From: Clusia tigrina
Lineage: Eukaryota; Arthropoda; Insecta; Diptera; Clusiidae
NCBI GenBank assembly: GCA_920105625.2
Contig: OV050030.1
Coordinates: 71,502,900 to 71,566,899 of the forward strand
Direction: 5' to 3'
DNA: 64,000 nt
Under the pieces are notes generated by a model that saw nothing but the letters and a program-made list of their open reading frames with translations, was not told where the DNA came from and made no database searches. Each line of letters starts with the position of its first letter. The first letter of the stretch is position 1. Below, piece by piece: positions 1-10,204 of this stretch. The translations under genes were made by a program, and so were the position numbers.

Positions 1-150
<150 letters not shown>

Positions 151-295
151 CGTAACTACACTAAGATGTATCGTTGTTGGTCGAACAATACCGTAGTGTT
201 TTACCTTGGGTGAAAGTTGGCCATATAATTTTCTGAAACAGGTGAGATTCTTAAATGCCCTGTAGTTCGTTTATGGTACTCTTCTCCACCGATTA

Positions 296-829
296 CAGTG
301 GAATTCGCTTATAGTCCATTCCACATATAGGAGAATTTCAGATATAGTCCAAAAACAATGATTTTGCCACCATCATATACTGAATTTCATACCGGCTGTT
401 TGTTATATAATCCATTTCACATATAGACGAATTTCGCATATATGCCATATATTTGTCGAATTTAAAACAACAACTTAATATAAAATATTAAATATATAGT
501 CCACTCTGAAAATTTTAGCTTTTAAAAACATATAAACTCGGATTCGTAATATGTGTTACCCAATTTGACAATTAGATTTGATGGGAATCCTCCATGTGGC
601 AACACTGTCAATATGTGAAAACAATTGGCAGTACATACTGTTTTTCTGTCGGGGAATTACCATTACCATATATTTGGACTTTCATTTATAGTCGCATTTA
701 TTGATTATATATGAAATCAATTATATACCAAAAAGTGGCATATAACAAAATTCGCTTTAGAGTAGAATTAACGTTATTGTCCAAAAAAGTTGTGCAACTA
801 TATGTGTGGACTATAAGCGAATTTCACTG
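296..829. mobile_element. pogo-like MITE (534 bp)
   Basis: Terminal inverted repeats start CAGTGGAATTCGCTTATAG on the left and CAGTGAAATTCGCTTATAG read from the right, one mismatch over 22 bp, then continue with a shared CACATATAG block. It is flanked by TA at 294-295 and 830-831. CAGT termini with TA duplication, and an ATTCGCTTA core, are typical of the pogo branch of Tc1/mariner. There is no coding capacity. Its site is the left end of Harbinger-like copy 1; the second Harbinger-like copy has a single uninterrupted site there, which confirms the insertion. Confidence 0.85.
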
Positions 830-1081
830 TATTTCTCTACTGGTAGAGAATATGACTTCAGAGTTATTCTCTACTATTGTGTTTCTGTAAGTGTGGTGAG
901 TAAAGTTTTGAATTCTCTACTAGTAGAGAAATTCTCAACTACTCATTAGCAAGTGAGAACTGAAACAACTAGTTGAGAATGAATGCGGTGAGTAATGTTT
1001 TTAGTTAAAAGTTTGTTATATTCATACAAAAATAAAATTAAAGTAATTTTAACTACTAACGATGAGTTTACATACGATTAG

Positions 1082-1354
1082 TCATTTGTGAATGAGTGTT
1101 GCATAAAAATGTAGTGTAGCTACTACTTTACAATTTTTTGGAATAAAGGTATTTCTAACTCCACTCTTCATAAAAGGACTTATTTTTTCTAAAATATGAA
1201 TACAAGCGTCCTTATTGAGTCGAAAAAGCTCTGTGAATCGCGGATCAGGGATATGAAATGGATCACATGCATCGCGGAACCGCCGACATTGAACGTGAAG
1301 CATATTTCAGTTATCGTACATTATAGCATAAATGATCGCACGTATCTGACTCAT
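1082..1354 (-). pseudogene. N-terminal fragment of HARBI1-like transposase, copy 1
   Basis: The reading frame begins with an ATG at 1354-1352 (Met-Ser-Gln-Ile) and has an in-frame TGA about 16 codons later where the second copy keeps Arg. A downstream ATG at 1303 leaves 73 residues. The conserved block DPFHIPDPRFTELFRLNK resembles the region ahead of the DDE nuclease domain of HARBI1/PIF transposases, in which a helix-rich segment precedes catalysis. The frame ends at a stop right after ATLIHK, exactly where the copy at 47004-47276 also ends, so the catalytic domain was already absent in the common ancestor of both copies. It cannot be a working nuclease. A retained DNA-binding or trans-acting role is possible but not shown. 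Confidence 0.72.
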
Positions 1355-1651
1355 TTTTTACAATTTTGTTCAATTGTCTTGCTTATTTGTCTCTAAACCT
1401 CAATATTTTGTTTCTTTATTTATTATTTGCTGCTTTACACAACTTTGTGTAGTATACAAACTTCTCAAATATAAATGTCAAAACTGTCAGATTCACTGTT
1501 CATTCTCAACTCAACACGACTTTCTCAATTGGTAGTTTTTGAATTATAGAAACACTAAAGTCTCAACGATTGAAAAAAACTCGGTGGTTGAGAACTACGT
1601 CATCAGCTGAAGAGAAGTTATCTTCTGCGTTATAGAAACGAGCTAATGGGC

Positions 1652-1797
1652 ACTATCGAAATATTTTTATAATCCTAAATGTGTGTAGGTGTGCTCGGCC
1701 TTAGTCGCGAATCATCGGCTCACATGTACAACTTTCGTACTTTTGATGAAAATCTAATATTTTTGATATTTTATTTTGTTGATTTTATGTTTGGATA
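1652..1797. other. short unassigned spacer
   Basis: AT-rich sequence between Harbinger-like copy 1 and the mariner. I see no gene, repeat or site here. Confidence 0.5.
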
Positions 1798-3081
1798 CGA
1801 GGGCGGATTGATATTGAAGCAACCTAAGTAGGAAAAAAACTTTTTTTTTCAAAAACCATTTATATCTCAACATAGTCTCCTTTTACTTCGACACAGTAAG
1901 ACGATATTCCAACTTTTTTATACCATCTGAACAATACGATTTCGGGAACCCCTCAAAATACGCGTTAGTTTCGGTAATCACTTCTTCGTTTGAGATGAAT
2001 CTTTTTCTTGCGAGCCATTTTTTCAAGTTTGGAAACAGGAAAAAGTCACTAGGAGCTAAATCTGGACTATAAGGTGGATGATTAACCAATTCGAAGTGTA
2101 TTTCACGTTATTTTACCATCGTATCTAATGCTGTGTGAACCGATGCGTTGTCTTGAAGAAAGAGCATTTTTTTTCTTCTTTAAATGTGGTCGTTTTTCCT
2201 TGATTGCATCAATCAATTGATCCAATAATGCACGATAATACTTTCCTGTGATTGTGGATCCTTTTTCAGGATAATCGATGAGGAATATTCCGTGTGCATC
2301 CCAAAATACAGTGGCCATAACCTTGCCAGCCGATTTCACTGCCTTCGCCTTCTTCGGAGCACTTCCACCAGCTTCCACCCATTGTTTCGATTAATTTTTG
2401 GTTTCAGGTGTGTAGTGGTGGACCCACGTTTCATCAACAGTTATTAATCGACGCCAAAAATCTACAGGATTACGCTTTATCATGTCCAAACACCGCTGTG
2501 AAGTGGTCTGTCGAACTCGTTTTTGTTCGACACTGAGCAAACGCGGCACTCATCTTGCCGATAGCTTTTTCATATGCAGATGTTCATGCAAAATGTTGAA
2601 CACACGTTCATATGATATGTTTACCATTTCAACAATCTCACGCAACTTGACTCGACGATCATTTATAACGATATCGAGGATTTTCTTGGTATTTTCTTCA
2701 GTAACCACCTCTTTTGGCCTTCCTGTTGATGGTATTGTTGCAGTGCTTGTTCGGCCGCGTTTAAATTCAGCAATCCAATATTTTACCATGTAATCTGACG
2801 GAACAGACTCACCGTAATGTTTATCGAGCTTTTCTTTTGTCTCTTTCGCCGTTTTCCCTTTCAAATAATATTGTTTAATCACTGCACGAAATTCGCTTTT
2901 TTAGATTTTTCAAGAAACACAAAAGTTGCTTACTTCAAACGACTACAACAAATAAACTAACCGATGAATTTAGGTGAAATTTTAACTGCTGACGTTTGAC
3001 AGATCGCAATTTCTAAAAGAAAAGTTTTTGTGTTTGTGCTGCCATCTAGTGCTAGGTAGCTTCAATATCAATCCGCCCTCG
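1798..3081 (-). mobile_element. mariner element (1284 bp), ends intact
   Basis: The left end CGAGGGCGGATTGATATTG is the perfect inverse of the right end, and the element is flanked by TA at 1796-1797 and 3082-3083. The length and TA duplication are those of a full-length mariner. A broken transposase gene fills it on the minus strand. Confidence 0.95.
1883..2882 (-). pseudogene. mariner transposase, inactivated
   Basis: Read on the minus strand, three blocks in order make a nearly complete mariner transposase: an N-terminal helix-turn-helix part (2882-2550, with KYWIAEFKRGR and STGRPKEVV), a central part carrying the first catalytic aspartate (VDETW) and FWDAHGIFLIDY (to 2103), and a C-terminal part with PYSPDLAPSDFFLFPNLKK (2089-1883) that supplies the third catalytic aspartate of the D,D34D triad. 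The gene is dead in several ways: a TGA where the family has Trp right after KKLSAR, a TAA ahead of the QWVEAGG block, a frameshift in a lysine-coding A run near 2165, and another stop near 2103. Because the inverted repeats remain intact, it might still be moved in trans by a related active mariner. Family assignment is secure; the subfamily is not. Confidence 0.93.
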
Positions 3082-3083
3082 TA

Positions 3084-3404
3084 TGTATGACAGTGATTAA
3101 CAAGCATTTCCTCAGTTGTGTTTTGGCCGTGAAGCAATGAACACATGCGCTGATGAAAGCAAATGAGAACTAACTACTCAGGGATTGCACCTATTGCAAT
3201 AGGTTGCATCTCCTCAGAAAAAAAACGTCCATAATAAGAATTAACTAATAAATTTTCATGAGTAAATACATTTCTTTTCTTTAAACAGTCTTTCATCCAT
3301 TATTTTTTTTTCTTTTTAAAATAAACAAAGTGTGCGGTAAGGGCAAAAAACACACTTACACATGTGCAATGATTGTCAAAATATGTTGATAATGCACAGC
3401 AGAT
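3084..3404. other. AT-rich spacer
   Basis: No gene, TIR or LTR recognised in this stretch. Confidence 0.5.
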
Positions 3405-3606
3405 AATACAGTGAGAAGAATGTCTCTTTCACTTCCAGCATCTGTAGTGTTAGTGTACGTAGCAGTTTGTGTCCTTTTCCTATATTTCGGCGATTTTTAC
3501 TGGATTCACCTTTTTGTGCTCTTCACTTCATTTTAACATTTGGCAATGGTTGTTTTGAAAATTGTTTTGGCGCCAGAAATAATTTGCTGCTTTTGCTTCT
3601 TTCCCA
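3405..3606 (+). repeat. Dispersed repeat, inverted partner at 46466-46704
   Basis: About 200 bp here match, in opposite orientation, the stretch just outside the second Harbinger-like copy. Shared blocks include GTAGTGTTAGTGTA, TTTGAAAATTGTTTTGGCGC and AATTTGCTGCTTTTGC. No coding frame is shared between the two copies. Confidence 0.75.
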
Positions 3607-3734
3607 GCTACCGTATCCAGAGATATGATAGCAACAACACATATAAAGTTATGCAAATAATATAAACATTTTCTTACACAAAAAAAATCATGCCGTTGGT
3701 TGTTGCCGTCTTGTTCTTGTTTTTGTATGTATTT

Positions 3735-4213
3735 ATGGTTACTCCGCCTTAATGCTTTGTGCTTGTGGCCGTTTGGCGTGTGTGCTGCTCTCTCGCTTTT
3801 CTCCATGTTCCGCCTTCGGTCGCTGTAGTGTTGTAGTTGTTGTAAATATTTATTTGTACTCCGCCTGCTTAATGCTTTGTGCTTGCGATCAGTTGGCGAG
3901 TGTGGCGCTCTCTCGTTTTTCTCCGTGTTCCGCCTTCGGTCCCTGTAGTGTTGTTGTTGTTTTAATCGATCGGTGAGTTTAATTTGAGTACTTGCTGTTT
4001 TGTTGATCCTTTTTTCTTATAGTTTCACTTCTCCCTCTTGATGTAATTAAGTCTGTCTGTGTTTAGTACAACTCTTTACATTTCTGTGCTCTTTAAAACG
4101 TTTACGCTTATAAGTCCGATGGTGTGTGCGTAAATGTTTTGTTATACTCTTATGCTGTGTTTGTTGTTGTAGTTAGCATTGGAGGTGGCTACCTTTTTAG
4201 GTTGTGTAATATC
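3735..4213 (-). repeat. Element A LTR (3' LTR, left copy)
   Basis: Long direct repeat of 9200-9655, e.g. GCGAGTTTAATTTGAGT versus GTGAGTTTAATTTGAGT and TTAAAACGTTTACGCTTAT in both. It contains two roughly 117-bp subrepeats starting with TACTCCGCC at 3740 and 3857. Boundaries are approximate. Confidence 0.75.
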
Positions 4214-4398
4214 GTGGATGATTGCATGTTGAAATGTTGTTGGTAAGGGTTTTCTTTGCAAAATGGTGCGTATAGATATTCCTTCGTTTGGCGTTAGTAC
4301 AGTCTCTTGTGCTAGCATACGGTCATTTTGCTATTATTTGTAGGTTTTGTGTGCGAAAATAGTTGTAATATTTTCCGTCATCACACTTCCTCCCTACT
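4214..4398. other. Element A, between peptidase-like fragment and LTR
   Basis: No coding region recognised. The polypurine tract of element A is expected here but is not recognisable. Confidence 0.4.
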
Positions 4399-4845
4399 TT
4401 ACGGACGGAAGAGAATCGTTGCTTCCCCGCGATACAACGCGACTCGGTTCTTGCCTTTTCTCCATTGCTTCACGCCCGTGTGTATGTCGGCTGCTGTTCC
4501 CCGTTGTCTGGTGAGTCCGGTGTAAAAATGTGTGATGAAAATATGCATTCTATCCCGCTTCCTGCTGGGCACCAGGTTCTGCAGCAACCAATTCAAGTAT
4601 AAGTCGATCAGAATATCGTTTAGAAGACAGTTTGTGAGTAGACGGACAATGTCCGACCTCCTGATTGCGACTCCTCCGGTTTCTGTTGGGTAGATGGTAA
4701 TGACTTCGTCGTCGAATGGGGTATCGCGTTCTTCTACGTAGATGCGTGCGACTTGGGTTAATGTTGCTTGAGCCATGGTGTTTCTGGGTTTTTTCCTGTT
4801 TGAATTTTTAGAGGGCTTTGCTTTTCTACTTGCTGTTACGATCAA
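4399..4845 (-). pseudogene. Ulp1/SENP (C48)-like peptidase fragment in element A
   Basis: This 148-residue frame does not match gag, pol or env. Residues 57-88 (GGVAIRRSDI, then LLNDILIDLYLNWLL) and 101-113 (HIFITHFYTGLTR) follow the N-terminal half of Ulp1/SENP SUMO proteases, where a GGI-x-x-x-D-x-x-x-L...LND-x-x-I-D-x-Y-L segment is followed by an 'H-x-F-x-x-F-[FY]' segment. Family members remove SUMO from target proteins. The catalytic His, Asp and Cys would lie further downstream; the frame stops at 4399 before them, and I find no continuation. It lies between the integrase remnant and the 3' LTR on the same strand, so it is probably an extra ORF of element A rather than a host gene. The N-terminal 28 residues are basic and may be a linker. 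A chance resemblance cannot be excluded without a profile search. Confidence 0.55.
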
Positions 4846-5173
4846 AGAGGCTTGTATGCTGGCGTGGGTAGCCTTTTATGCCAGTTCTGATGAGGTAACG
4901 GTATTCCTCGAGAGCGGCAGTCTGGTTTTCTGGGTTCTTAATTTTCCGCTCTCCTCCTGGTTGTCTCACCGTTTTTCATTTCTCTTAGTGTTGGTCAGTG
5001 ATTACCAGGCACACAGTACGTTTTTAATGCGCTGTGATAAGCGGTCTTCCCGCGCTTGTCTACCTTTCGCTGCAACTCTACGAAGACAGGTTTACAATCT
5101 GGTAGCGTCCCTCATATCGTGGTGCTAACTTGGCGGCGAAGTGCTCACTTCCTTTGGACAAGTGGTGCTTGTC

Positions 5174-5660
5174 TAGCACTCATTGCCCAATCTCCGGTTT
5201 CCACGTTCGGCGCCGTAAATTTTAGTGTCTGCGCCGGTACTGCATGGCTCCCCCCAGATTTTGTCTAACGATGCGGTAGGCTTCCTGCAGCTGTTCCGCT
5301 CGCTCGTTGGGCGTTGGTGGGAGAACACCATTGCCCAAGGTGATCTCGTCGAACAATGCTTGTGGTAGTCGCGGTTCGCGTACTCGAACCAAATATGCTT
5401 TGATGTAACCTGAGGTCTCCGAAACACCATTCATTCATTTCTGTGAGAAGGTCGTCCCACTTTCGTTGTTGGTTGTAGCATTACTGGGCCACAATGGTTT
5501 TGATAGTACGATATGTGCTTTCTGCGTCGTTCTCCTGTGGAGTGTAGGGCGCCCTGAATTGGTGTTTCAAACCATAGTCCTTAGTGAATCGCTGAAACGC
5601 CCTGCTACAAAACTGTGAGCCATTGCCTTTTGCTAGGATACGCTCCCAGAATGCCCGTTG
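5174..5660 (-). pseudogene. Element A integrase remnant
   Basis: In the minus-strand frames a decayed catalytic core can be followed. A block GNGSQFCSRAFQRF near 5605-5640 corresponds to the second catalytic aspartate region, but Gly stands where Asp is expected (LAKGNGSQF). A block APYTPQENDAE near 5530-5555 keeps the catalytic glutamate. Downstream, around 5110-5170, a FAAKLAPRYEG segment looks like the C-terminal integrase fold found in related gypsy elements. The zinc-binding HHCC part and the first aspartate are not recognisable. Multiple frame changes break the gene, so it cannot make an enzyme. Its position, after RNase H and before the C48-like frame, is the expected pol order. Confidence 0.65.
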
Positions 5661-6004
5661 TAGAGTCTCGCGGAACAGTCCAGGGCAGTAATAATATTTT
5701 GCTATCCGAGCTATGGTTTTCCTGACGCCTAAGTGTCCCGCCGTTGGTGCATCGTAGTTTTCCTACAGGATACGTTCCCTAAGTGTTCTTGGTACGCACA
5801 GCTTCCACGGTATTAAGTCTGCGTCGCCGTGGTAGCTCGGAAGGTGCCGGTACAATTGTCCACTTTCCAAATGGTAGTCCGCGTATTTTTCCAGGTTAGT
5901 GGTGACTTCAGCTTTACGTTTCCGCTACCAGGGGCAGGCTGGTTCTGTTTGGTCCTGAATAGCAATAGTGCAAGCGGCTTCTGTTGGTTGCCTGGACAAG
6001 GCGT

Positions 6005-6427
6005 TTAGCTTCCTTTTTCTATATTGCACGTCAAATGTGAACTGTAGTAATTCGAGGGGCCCATCTTGCGATATGACCTGCAGGACTCTTTCTGGACTTC
6101 AACCACTTCTGCGATAGGTGATCTGTAATGACCGTGAAGTGGTATCTCTCCAAATAAGGTCGCATCTTCCTGATTCCCCATACGATAGCTAAGCATTCTT
6201 TTTCGGTGGAAAAATAGTTGCATTCCGCATTGTTCTAGAGACGGCTAGCGTAGGCTTGTCCGTCTTGAAGTCTTTGTTGTGAATTCTGGGCAAGCAAGAA
6301 TTGGTACCTCGGTCAGTTTCTGCTTCAGTTGCTCGAATGCTTCTTGCTGTTCCCCAGCCCACTTAAAATGTTTACCCTTTTTCAACAGCAGCGTCAGTGG
6401 CTGTACTGTCTTGGCAATGTCTGGCAC
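6005..6427 (-). pseudogene. Element A RNase H remnant
   Basis: The block at 6427-6245 (LTLLLKKGKHFKWAGEQQEA) is the connection segment just after the RT palm in gypsy pol. Frames at 6223-6005 continue with an RNase H-like stretch: NYFSTEKECLAIVWG keeps the catalytic glutamate and a degenerate ITDH block follows. A frame break separates the two pieces near 6240, where the first RNase H aspartate should lie. RNase H removes genomic RNA during reverse transcription. The gene is broken and non-functional as read. Confidence 0.7.
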
Positions 6428-6601
6428 GAAACGGCGGTACCATTTCTATTCTACGCTATTCCCAGGGAGCGTAGTAATTCTCGTAGGTTTTGAGGCCTCG
6501 GATCGCCGCGATTTTGTCCGGGTCGGTATGTATGCCTAGGCCACTGACCATGTCCTCTAAGTACTTCAACTTCTGTTGGAAGAAAGCGCATTTATCCTTA
6601 T

Positions 6602-6853
6602 TTAGTTTAAGGTTTGCCTTCCGCAAGCGGCAGAATACTTTTTTTGCTTGTGTTCTTCCAGTGTTCGCCCTGTGATGATTATATAATCCAGGTATGCGAA
6701 AGCGTGTGGTTCAATTTCGGAACCTATCACTTGGTCTAACGGTCGTTGAAAGGTCGATGGTGCTGAATGTAGTCTGAACGGCAGCACTTTCCATTGGAAA
6801 AGTTCTCGGCCCGGCACCGTAAACGCGGTGTACTCATTACTGCCTTCGTCCAT
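6602..6853 (-). pseudogene. Element A reverse transcriptase remnant
   Basis: Eighty-three residues cover the RT palm: residues 20-36 (QWKVLPFRLHSAPSTFQ) correspond to the 'LPFGL-x-x-AP-x-x-FQ' motif of Ty3/gypsy RT, and residues 54-57 read YLDY where the family has YLDD or YVDD. The second catalytic aspartate of the metal-binding pair is therefore Tyr, so polymerase activity is lost. The upstream palm (the VVDYR and TLDL region, minus strand about 7160-6860) is present only as a frameshifted, stop-interrupted trace. Identity as a gypsy RT is clear from motif order and context. Confidence 0.82.
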
Positions 6854-7164
6854 GAATATTTTTCAGTACCCGTTCTTCAGATCCAGGCTGGTTATATAGT
6901 TTGCCTCACGTAGGCGGTCCAGTATGTGTTGTATCCTGGGCAGTGAATATGCGTCTGGTATAGATCTGGCGTTCAGCTTTCTGTAGTCAATGCATGGGCT
7001 ATATAACGGCTATATGCATCCCTTTTCTAACAACTCATCCTAGGTTATGGATTATTTCTTGTTGTACGGGATTCCTTGGATAATAGCGTTGTTTGATTGA
7101 CCTATAATCCCGCATCACAATTTTGTGATTCGTAACGTTAGCTACGCTGAGTGTATCCTCAAAC

Positions 7165-7719
7165 TTATGCAGTTCGGTATTCAGGAATGCATCGATTGAC
7201 TCCTTCTCCGTGAGGGCCTCCTCTCGGATGGTCGTGCACCGTGTAGAATCGCTGTTTTACAATCCCTCTTGGGATCCTAATGTCTTCCTGGTCTCCGCAG
7301 CTGATTTTTGTCCCTTGTTTTGACAAAAAATTAAGTTCAAGGAGGAGGTCATCTATTGAGTCAGGCATTGTTAACAGTTCCAGTTTGCAGGTCATGTTTC
7401 CGAGTTTGACATCTATCACCAGCGGCTCTGAGATATTTCTTGTGTATCCTTCTGCCATACGTGCTCTTAGGAATGTAGGTACTACTCTACATGTGGTTGC
7501 GCGTAGTGTGTGGGCAAGACGTTCCGCAATGAAACTTCGGGTGGCTCCGGTGTTGATGGTGGCGGTAGTAGTGTGGGTGCTAATGGAGACAGTGGGACAG
7601 ATGCGCTGCCCATCGCAGTACAAGGCACTTATTGTTGATGAGGCCGGTTGCTTGTGGGCTGTGTCGAGCCTCGCTCCTGACGACAGTCTTGCCAGTTTCC
7701 TGCTTGGGCTCTGCAGCAC
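7165..7719 (-). pseudogene. Element A retropepsin-like protease, catalytic Asp lost
   Basis: The frame of 184 residues is an aspartic protease of the retroviral type. Residues 55-64 read INTGATRSFI; the family motif is DTGA or DSGA, so the catalytic aspartate is Asn here, a single-base change. Residue block LELNFLSKQGT near 129-139 corresponds to the conserved 'DFL-x-x-x-G' strand of gypsy proteases. The enzyme would cut Gag-Pol. The frame overlaps the end of the zinc-knuckle frame (7629-8051) in a different phase, as expected for gag-pol frameshifting or simply from decay. The fold is readable but the enzyme should be inactive. Confidence 0.8.
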
Positions 7720-8051
7720 TCAACAGTCCTGGTTCCCACCTTGCGACAGTCCCAACAGAATAAAATCTGTGCATTATGGCAGAAGCGCGCGATGTGCCCA
7801 TTCTGTCCGCAACGCCGACATACAGTGCGCACGTCTATCACGGTGTTAGCATTGTTATCGGCCGTCGGCAGGACTTGTCGGCTTCGTGTCTCCCGTTGTG
7901 TGGTGCGTTCGGTTCTGAGTTGTGGAATAAGACCACTTGGCTGTGGCGTAGGTGCACTTGATTGTGGCATAGGTGCTCTGGGTTGTGGCTGGGGTATTCT
8001 GGGTGCATCTTGGTTACTCCGTATACCCTCCAAGACTTCCGCCAAACTCAC
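7629..8051 (-). pseudogene. Element A Gag nucleocapsid (zinc knuckles)
   Basis: The first 60 residues are Pro/Gln/Arg-rich linker. Residues 78-91 form a CCHC knuckle (C-x2-C-x4-H-x4-C) and residues 99-113 a second, atypical knuckle CWDCRKVGTRTVECC lacking the usual histidine. Such knuckles bind genomic RNA during packaging. The frame is open for 140 codons, and the Met chosen is just the first in frame. The capsid part lies upstream at 8194-8463 in a separate frame, so Gag is split by at least one frameshift or stop between 8052 and 8193. The atypical second knuckle also occurs in related gypsy elements, so it may be ancestral rather than damage. Confidence 0.8.
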
Positions 8052-8193
8052 TAACTCTTAGAAAGTCGCAAAGCCCTTTCGGCGCACTTACCATTGATAC
8101 TCCTGCAGACTGTTCTTGAATATCCGTTCTAGTTTTTGTTCTTTCGAATACCCAGCGTGTCGCATGAGGTCTTGGACTTCTATCACATATTGT

Positions 8194-8463
8194 TTAAATG
8201 GTAATAGAAGTCCTGTCTAGTTCCTCAAAATATCTCACTGGTAGAAAGAATTTCAAAAAATCTTTCTTGAACGCTTTCGAGTTGCTCCACGCTCTGTTGT
8301 TCCTTCTGTACCACAACAATACGCGCTCTTTCAATAGTTCCGGCATCGTGCGTGTGAGCAGATTCTTCTTGAGCCCGTAAACTTCCGACAGCTCCTCCAC
8401 ACGTTCCTGGAATGCCAGCGGGTCACGGCCACCGTCATACTTAATTGACCTTTTCATGGTCAA
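8194..8463 (-). pseudogene. Element A Gag capsid fragment
   Basis: An 89-residue frame beginning MTMKRSIKYDGGRDPLAFQE resembles the start of retrotransposon capsid domains, which open with a 'F/Y-D-G--P--F' strand, followed by helices with an LLKERVLLWYRRN block ('A-x-x-W-[FY]' motif) and a FKKDFLKFFLP helix. Capsid assembles the virus-like particle. The end of the domain continues in a broken frame towards 8052. No clear Gag start codon context is visible upstream and the natural start may lie before 8463. Confidence 0.7.
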
Positions 8464-9199
8464 TCACCACTGAATATAGGCTGTTTCCAATATGGGAAAG
8501 TCGAGCGTGACATTGTGCGAAGTGTCAAGTAGCGATCCGGGTTGTTCGCACCTAACAGGCGACAGCGTATCCCTCCGGGTGTCCACTGGGTCAGTTGCGT
8601 TCTCCGTTCGCTTTATCCCATGGGGTGTCTTGCAGCTCATACTTGTCCCCGTTGTCAAACTCCTTACGTGTCAGGCTTGTCATTCAGCCAACCGAAGGTC
8701 CTGGTCCAGGCTCAACTCGATGCCAATGATCCACTCTGCCAGCCTCTTACGGAGCTCTTTCACTACCCTGTGGTGTTTTGCACAAACTCGGAGCAGTAGG
8801 CCCTGTTTTCACCATTTCGTGAGCGTCTTGGGTGATGATGAAGACAATTTGTGTGTGTGTGTGTGTGTTACAAGCTGGCGCTAATTCGGTCTGCTTCTGC
8901 TAGCTGTGTAGATCGACGTAGTTCTCTGTATCAATGAGACCTTACTACCCGGTCTGCTCTGCTTATAAAGCAAAAAGCTGCCACCGGCATGTTTTATTGT
9001 TGGAAGTGGACCGTTGTGTGGTCTAATCGCATTTTGGCCGCTTCGCCGGTGTTAATTTGTTATTGTGGCCCAATTTTCCATGGGCCACCTTCAACTTGTT
9101 CTGGTCAGCCACCTCGTTATAGTACCTCTAGTTGTCCAGCAGTGTTGTTGCCTGTCATTGCGGCTTAACCGCTACCGTTGGTTGTAGTGTGGTTGTGGC
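8464..9199 (-). other. Element A leader and gag upstream region
   Basis: About 740 bp between capsid and the right LTR. No primer-binding site complementary to a recognisable tRNA end is evident, and no convincing coding frame. A GT run (8852-8868) is the only simple repeat. Confidence 0.5.
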
Positions 9200-9655
9200 C
9201 ATCTTGATCTTGTCTCCGCCAGCTTAATGCTTTGTGCTCTCGTTTTTCTCCGTGTTCCGCCTTCGGTCCCTGTAGTGTTGTTGTTATAGATATTTATTTG
9301 TACTCCGCCTGCTTAATGCTTTGTGCCCGGTTTAACGTGTGTACTGCTCTCTCGTGTTTCTCCATGTTCCGCCTTCGGTCGCTTTAGTGTTGTTGTTTTT
9401 GTAATCGATCAGCGAGTTTAATTTGAGTGCTGGCTGTTTTGTTGATGCGTTTTTCGTTATATATTCACTTGTCCCTCTTGATATCGTTAAGCTTGTCTGT
9501 GTTATTAGTATAACACTTTACGTTTCTCGGCTCCTTAAAACGTTTACGCTTATTGGTCCGATGGTGTGTGTGTAAATGTTTTGTTATCTTATGCTGTTTG
9601 TTGGTGTAGTTTAGTTAGCATTGGAGGTGGTTATCTCTTTAGGCTGTGGGATATC
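9200..9655 (-). repeat. Element A LTR (5' LTR, right copy)
   Basis: Direct repeat of 3735-4213 with shared CCGCCTTCGGTC, TTAATGCTTTGTGC and GTCCGATGGTGTGTG blocks. It also has two CCGCC...TTAATGC subrepeats, the first shortened to about 90 bp. Divergence between the two LTRs shows an old insertion. Confidence 0.75.
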
Positions 9656-9656
9656 T

Positions 9657-9716
<60 letters not shown>
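9656..9716. repeat. (TA)n microsatellite at errantivirus left flank
   Basis: TA repeat ending exactly at the 5' LTR. Its counterpart is 25407-25485, so the errantivirus-like element inserted into a TA array. Confidence 0.95.
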
Positions 9717-9718
<2 letters not shown>

Positions 9719-10204
9719 TTAACACAACTGTCGCACTAGCCGCGACGTTCCCACTGGTGCCCATCACACGCGCTGCAGTTTCAGCATATTTTAATTCCAC
9801 AACAAACGCAACGTTTCCATGGCTGACCGCAACACAATGTCCCCATGGCAGCCCACTACACGTGCCGCAGTGTCAGCATATCGCAACAGGATGTAACGCA
9901 AAACATTTCCACTGGCATTCAGTTAATGCACCTGTGGGAAACCAAGGCCATGATCGGCCTCATATACCGGACTGCAAACAAGTCAGACGACGGTCGCGTC
10001 GCTGCCGAGGAATCAAGGTGTGAAGTTGACAACTACCAGAAGTTGGGTTTAGTCGAGTTCGGGACGAGCTGATATCGAGTGTAATTAAGTTCTGAGTTAT
10101 TAAATAAAAGTGTTTTTGAATTAGATAAAAATTAATAAGTGTTTTCTTTTTTGAGGCAGTGGCCTTTTAATTTTTTTAATAGAAGAGCAATAGAATTGTT
10201 AACT
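9717..10204 (+). repeat. Errantivirus 5' LTR (488 bp)
   Basis: Starts AGTTAAC and ends GTTAACT, short inverse termini like those of gypsy. It matches 24918-25406 almost throughout. A polyadenylation-like ATTAAATAAAAG lies near 10100. Confidence 0.95.

Larger units (their letters stand above)
257..1651 (-). mobile_element. Harbinger-like non-autonomous element, copy 1
   Basis: The ends are imperfect inverted repeats: GCCCTGTAGTTCGTTT at the left and, read from the right, GCCCATTAGCTCGTTT. The interior matches a second copy in opposite orientation at 46708-54497 over its whole length once insertions are removed (about 860 versus 880 bp). It encodes only an N-terminal piece of a HARBI1/PIF-type transposase on the minus strand (1082-1354). 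A pogo-like MITE (296-829) sits inside its left end. A clear 3-bp target duplication is not visible, so the exact ends are provisional by a few bases. Confidence 0.72.
3735..9655 (-). mobile_element. Element A: decayed Ty3/gypsy retrotransposon
   Basis: Two direct repeats (about 3735-4213 and 9200-9655) bracket minus-strand remnants in the order gag capsid, zinc knuckle, protease, RT, RNase H, integrase and a C48-peptidase-like fragment. This order is Ty3/gypsy-like with an extra 3' module. All domains carry stops, frameshifts or catalytic substitutions. The LTR edges cannot be fixed to the base because no clean TG...CA boundary, primer site or target duplication is visible. Confidence 0.85.

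Noticed and set aside
7280..8061. Plus-strand frames of 106-189 codons over element A
   Set aside because: They are antisense to protease and zinc-knuckle frames that have recognisable motifs; no motif on the plus strand.
8492..8884. 130-codon plus-strand frame with Ser/Leu-rich product
   Set aside because: Lies in the element A leader, includes a GT run translated as Val-Cys repeats, and matches no family.
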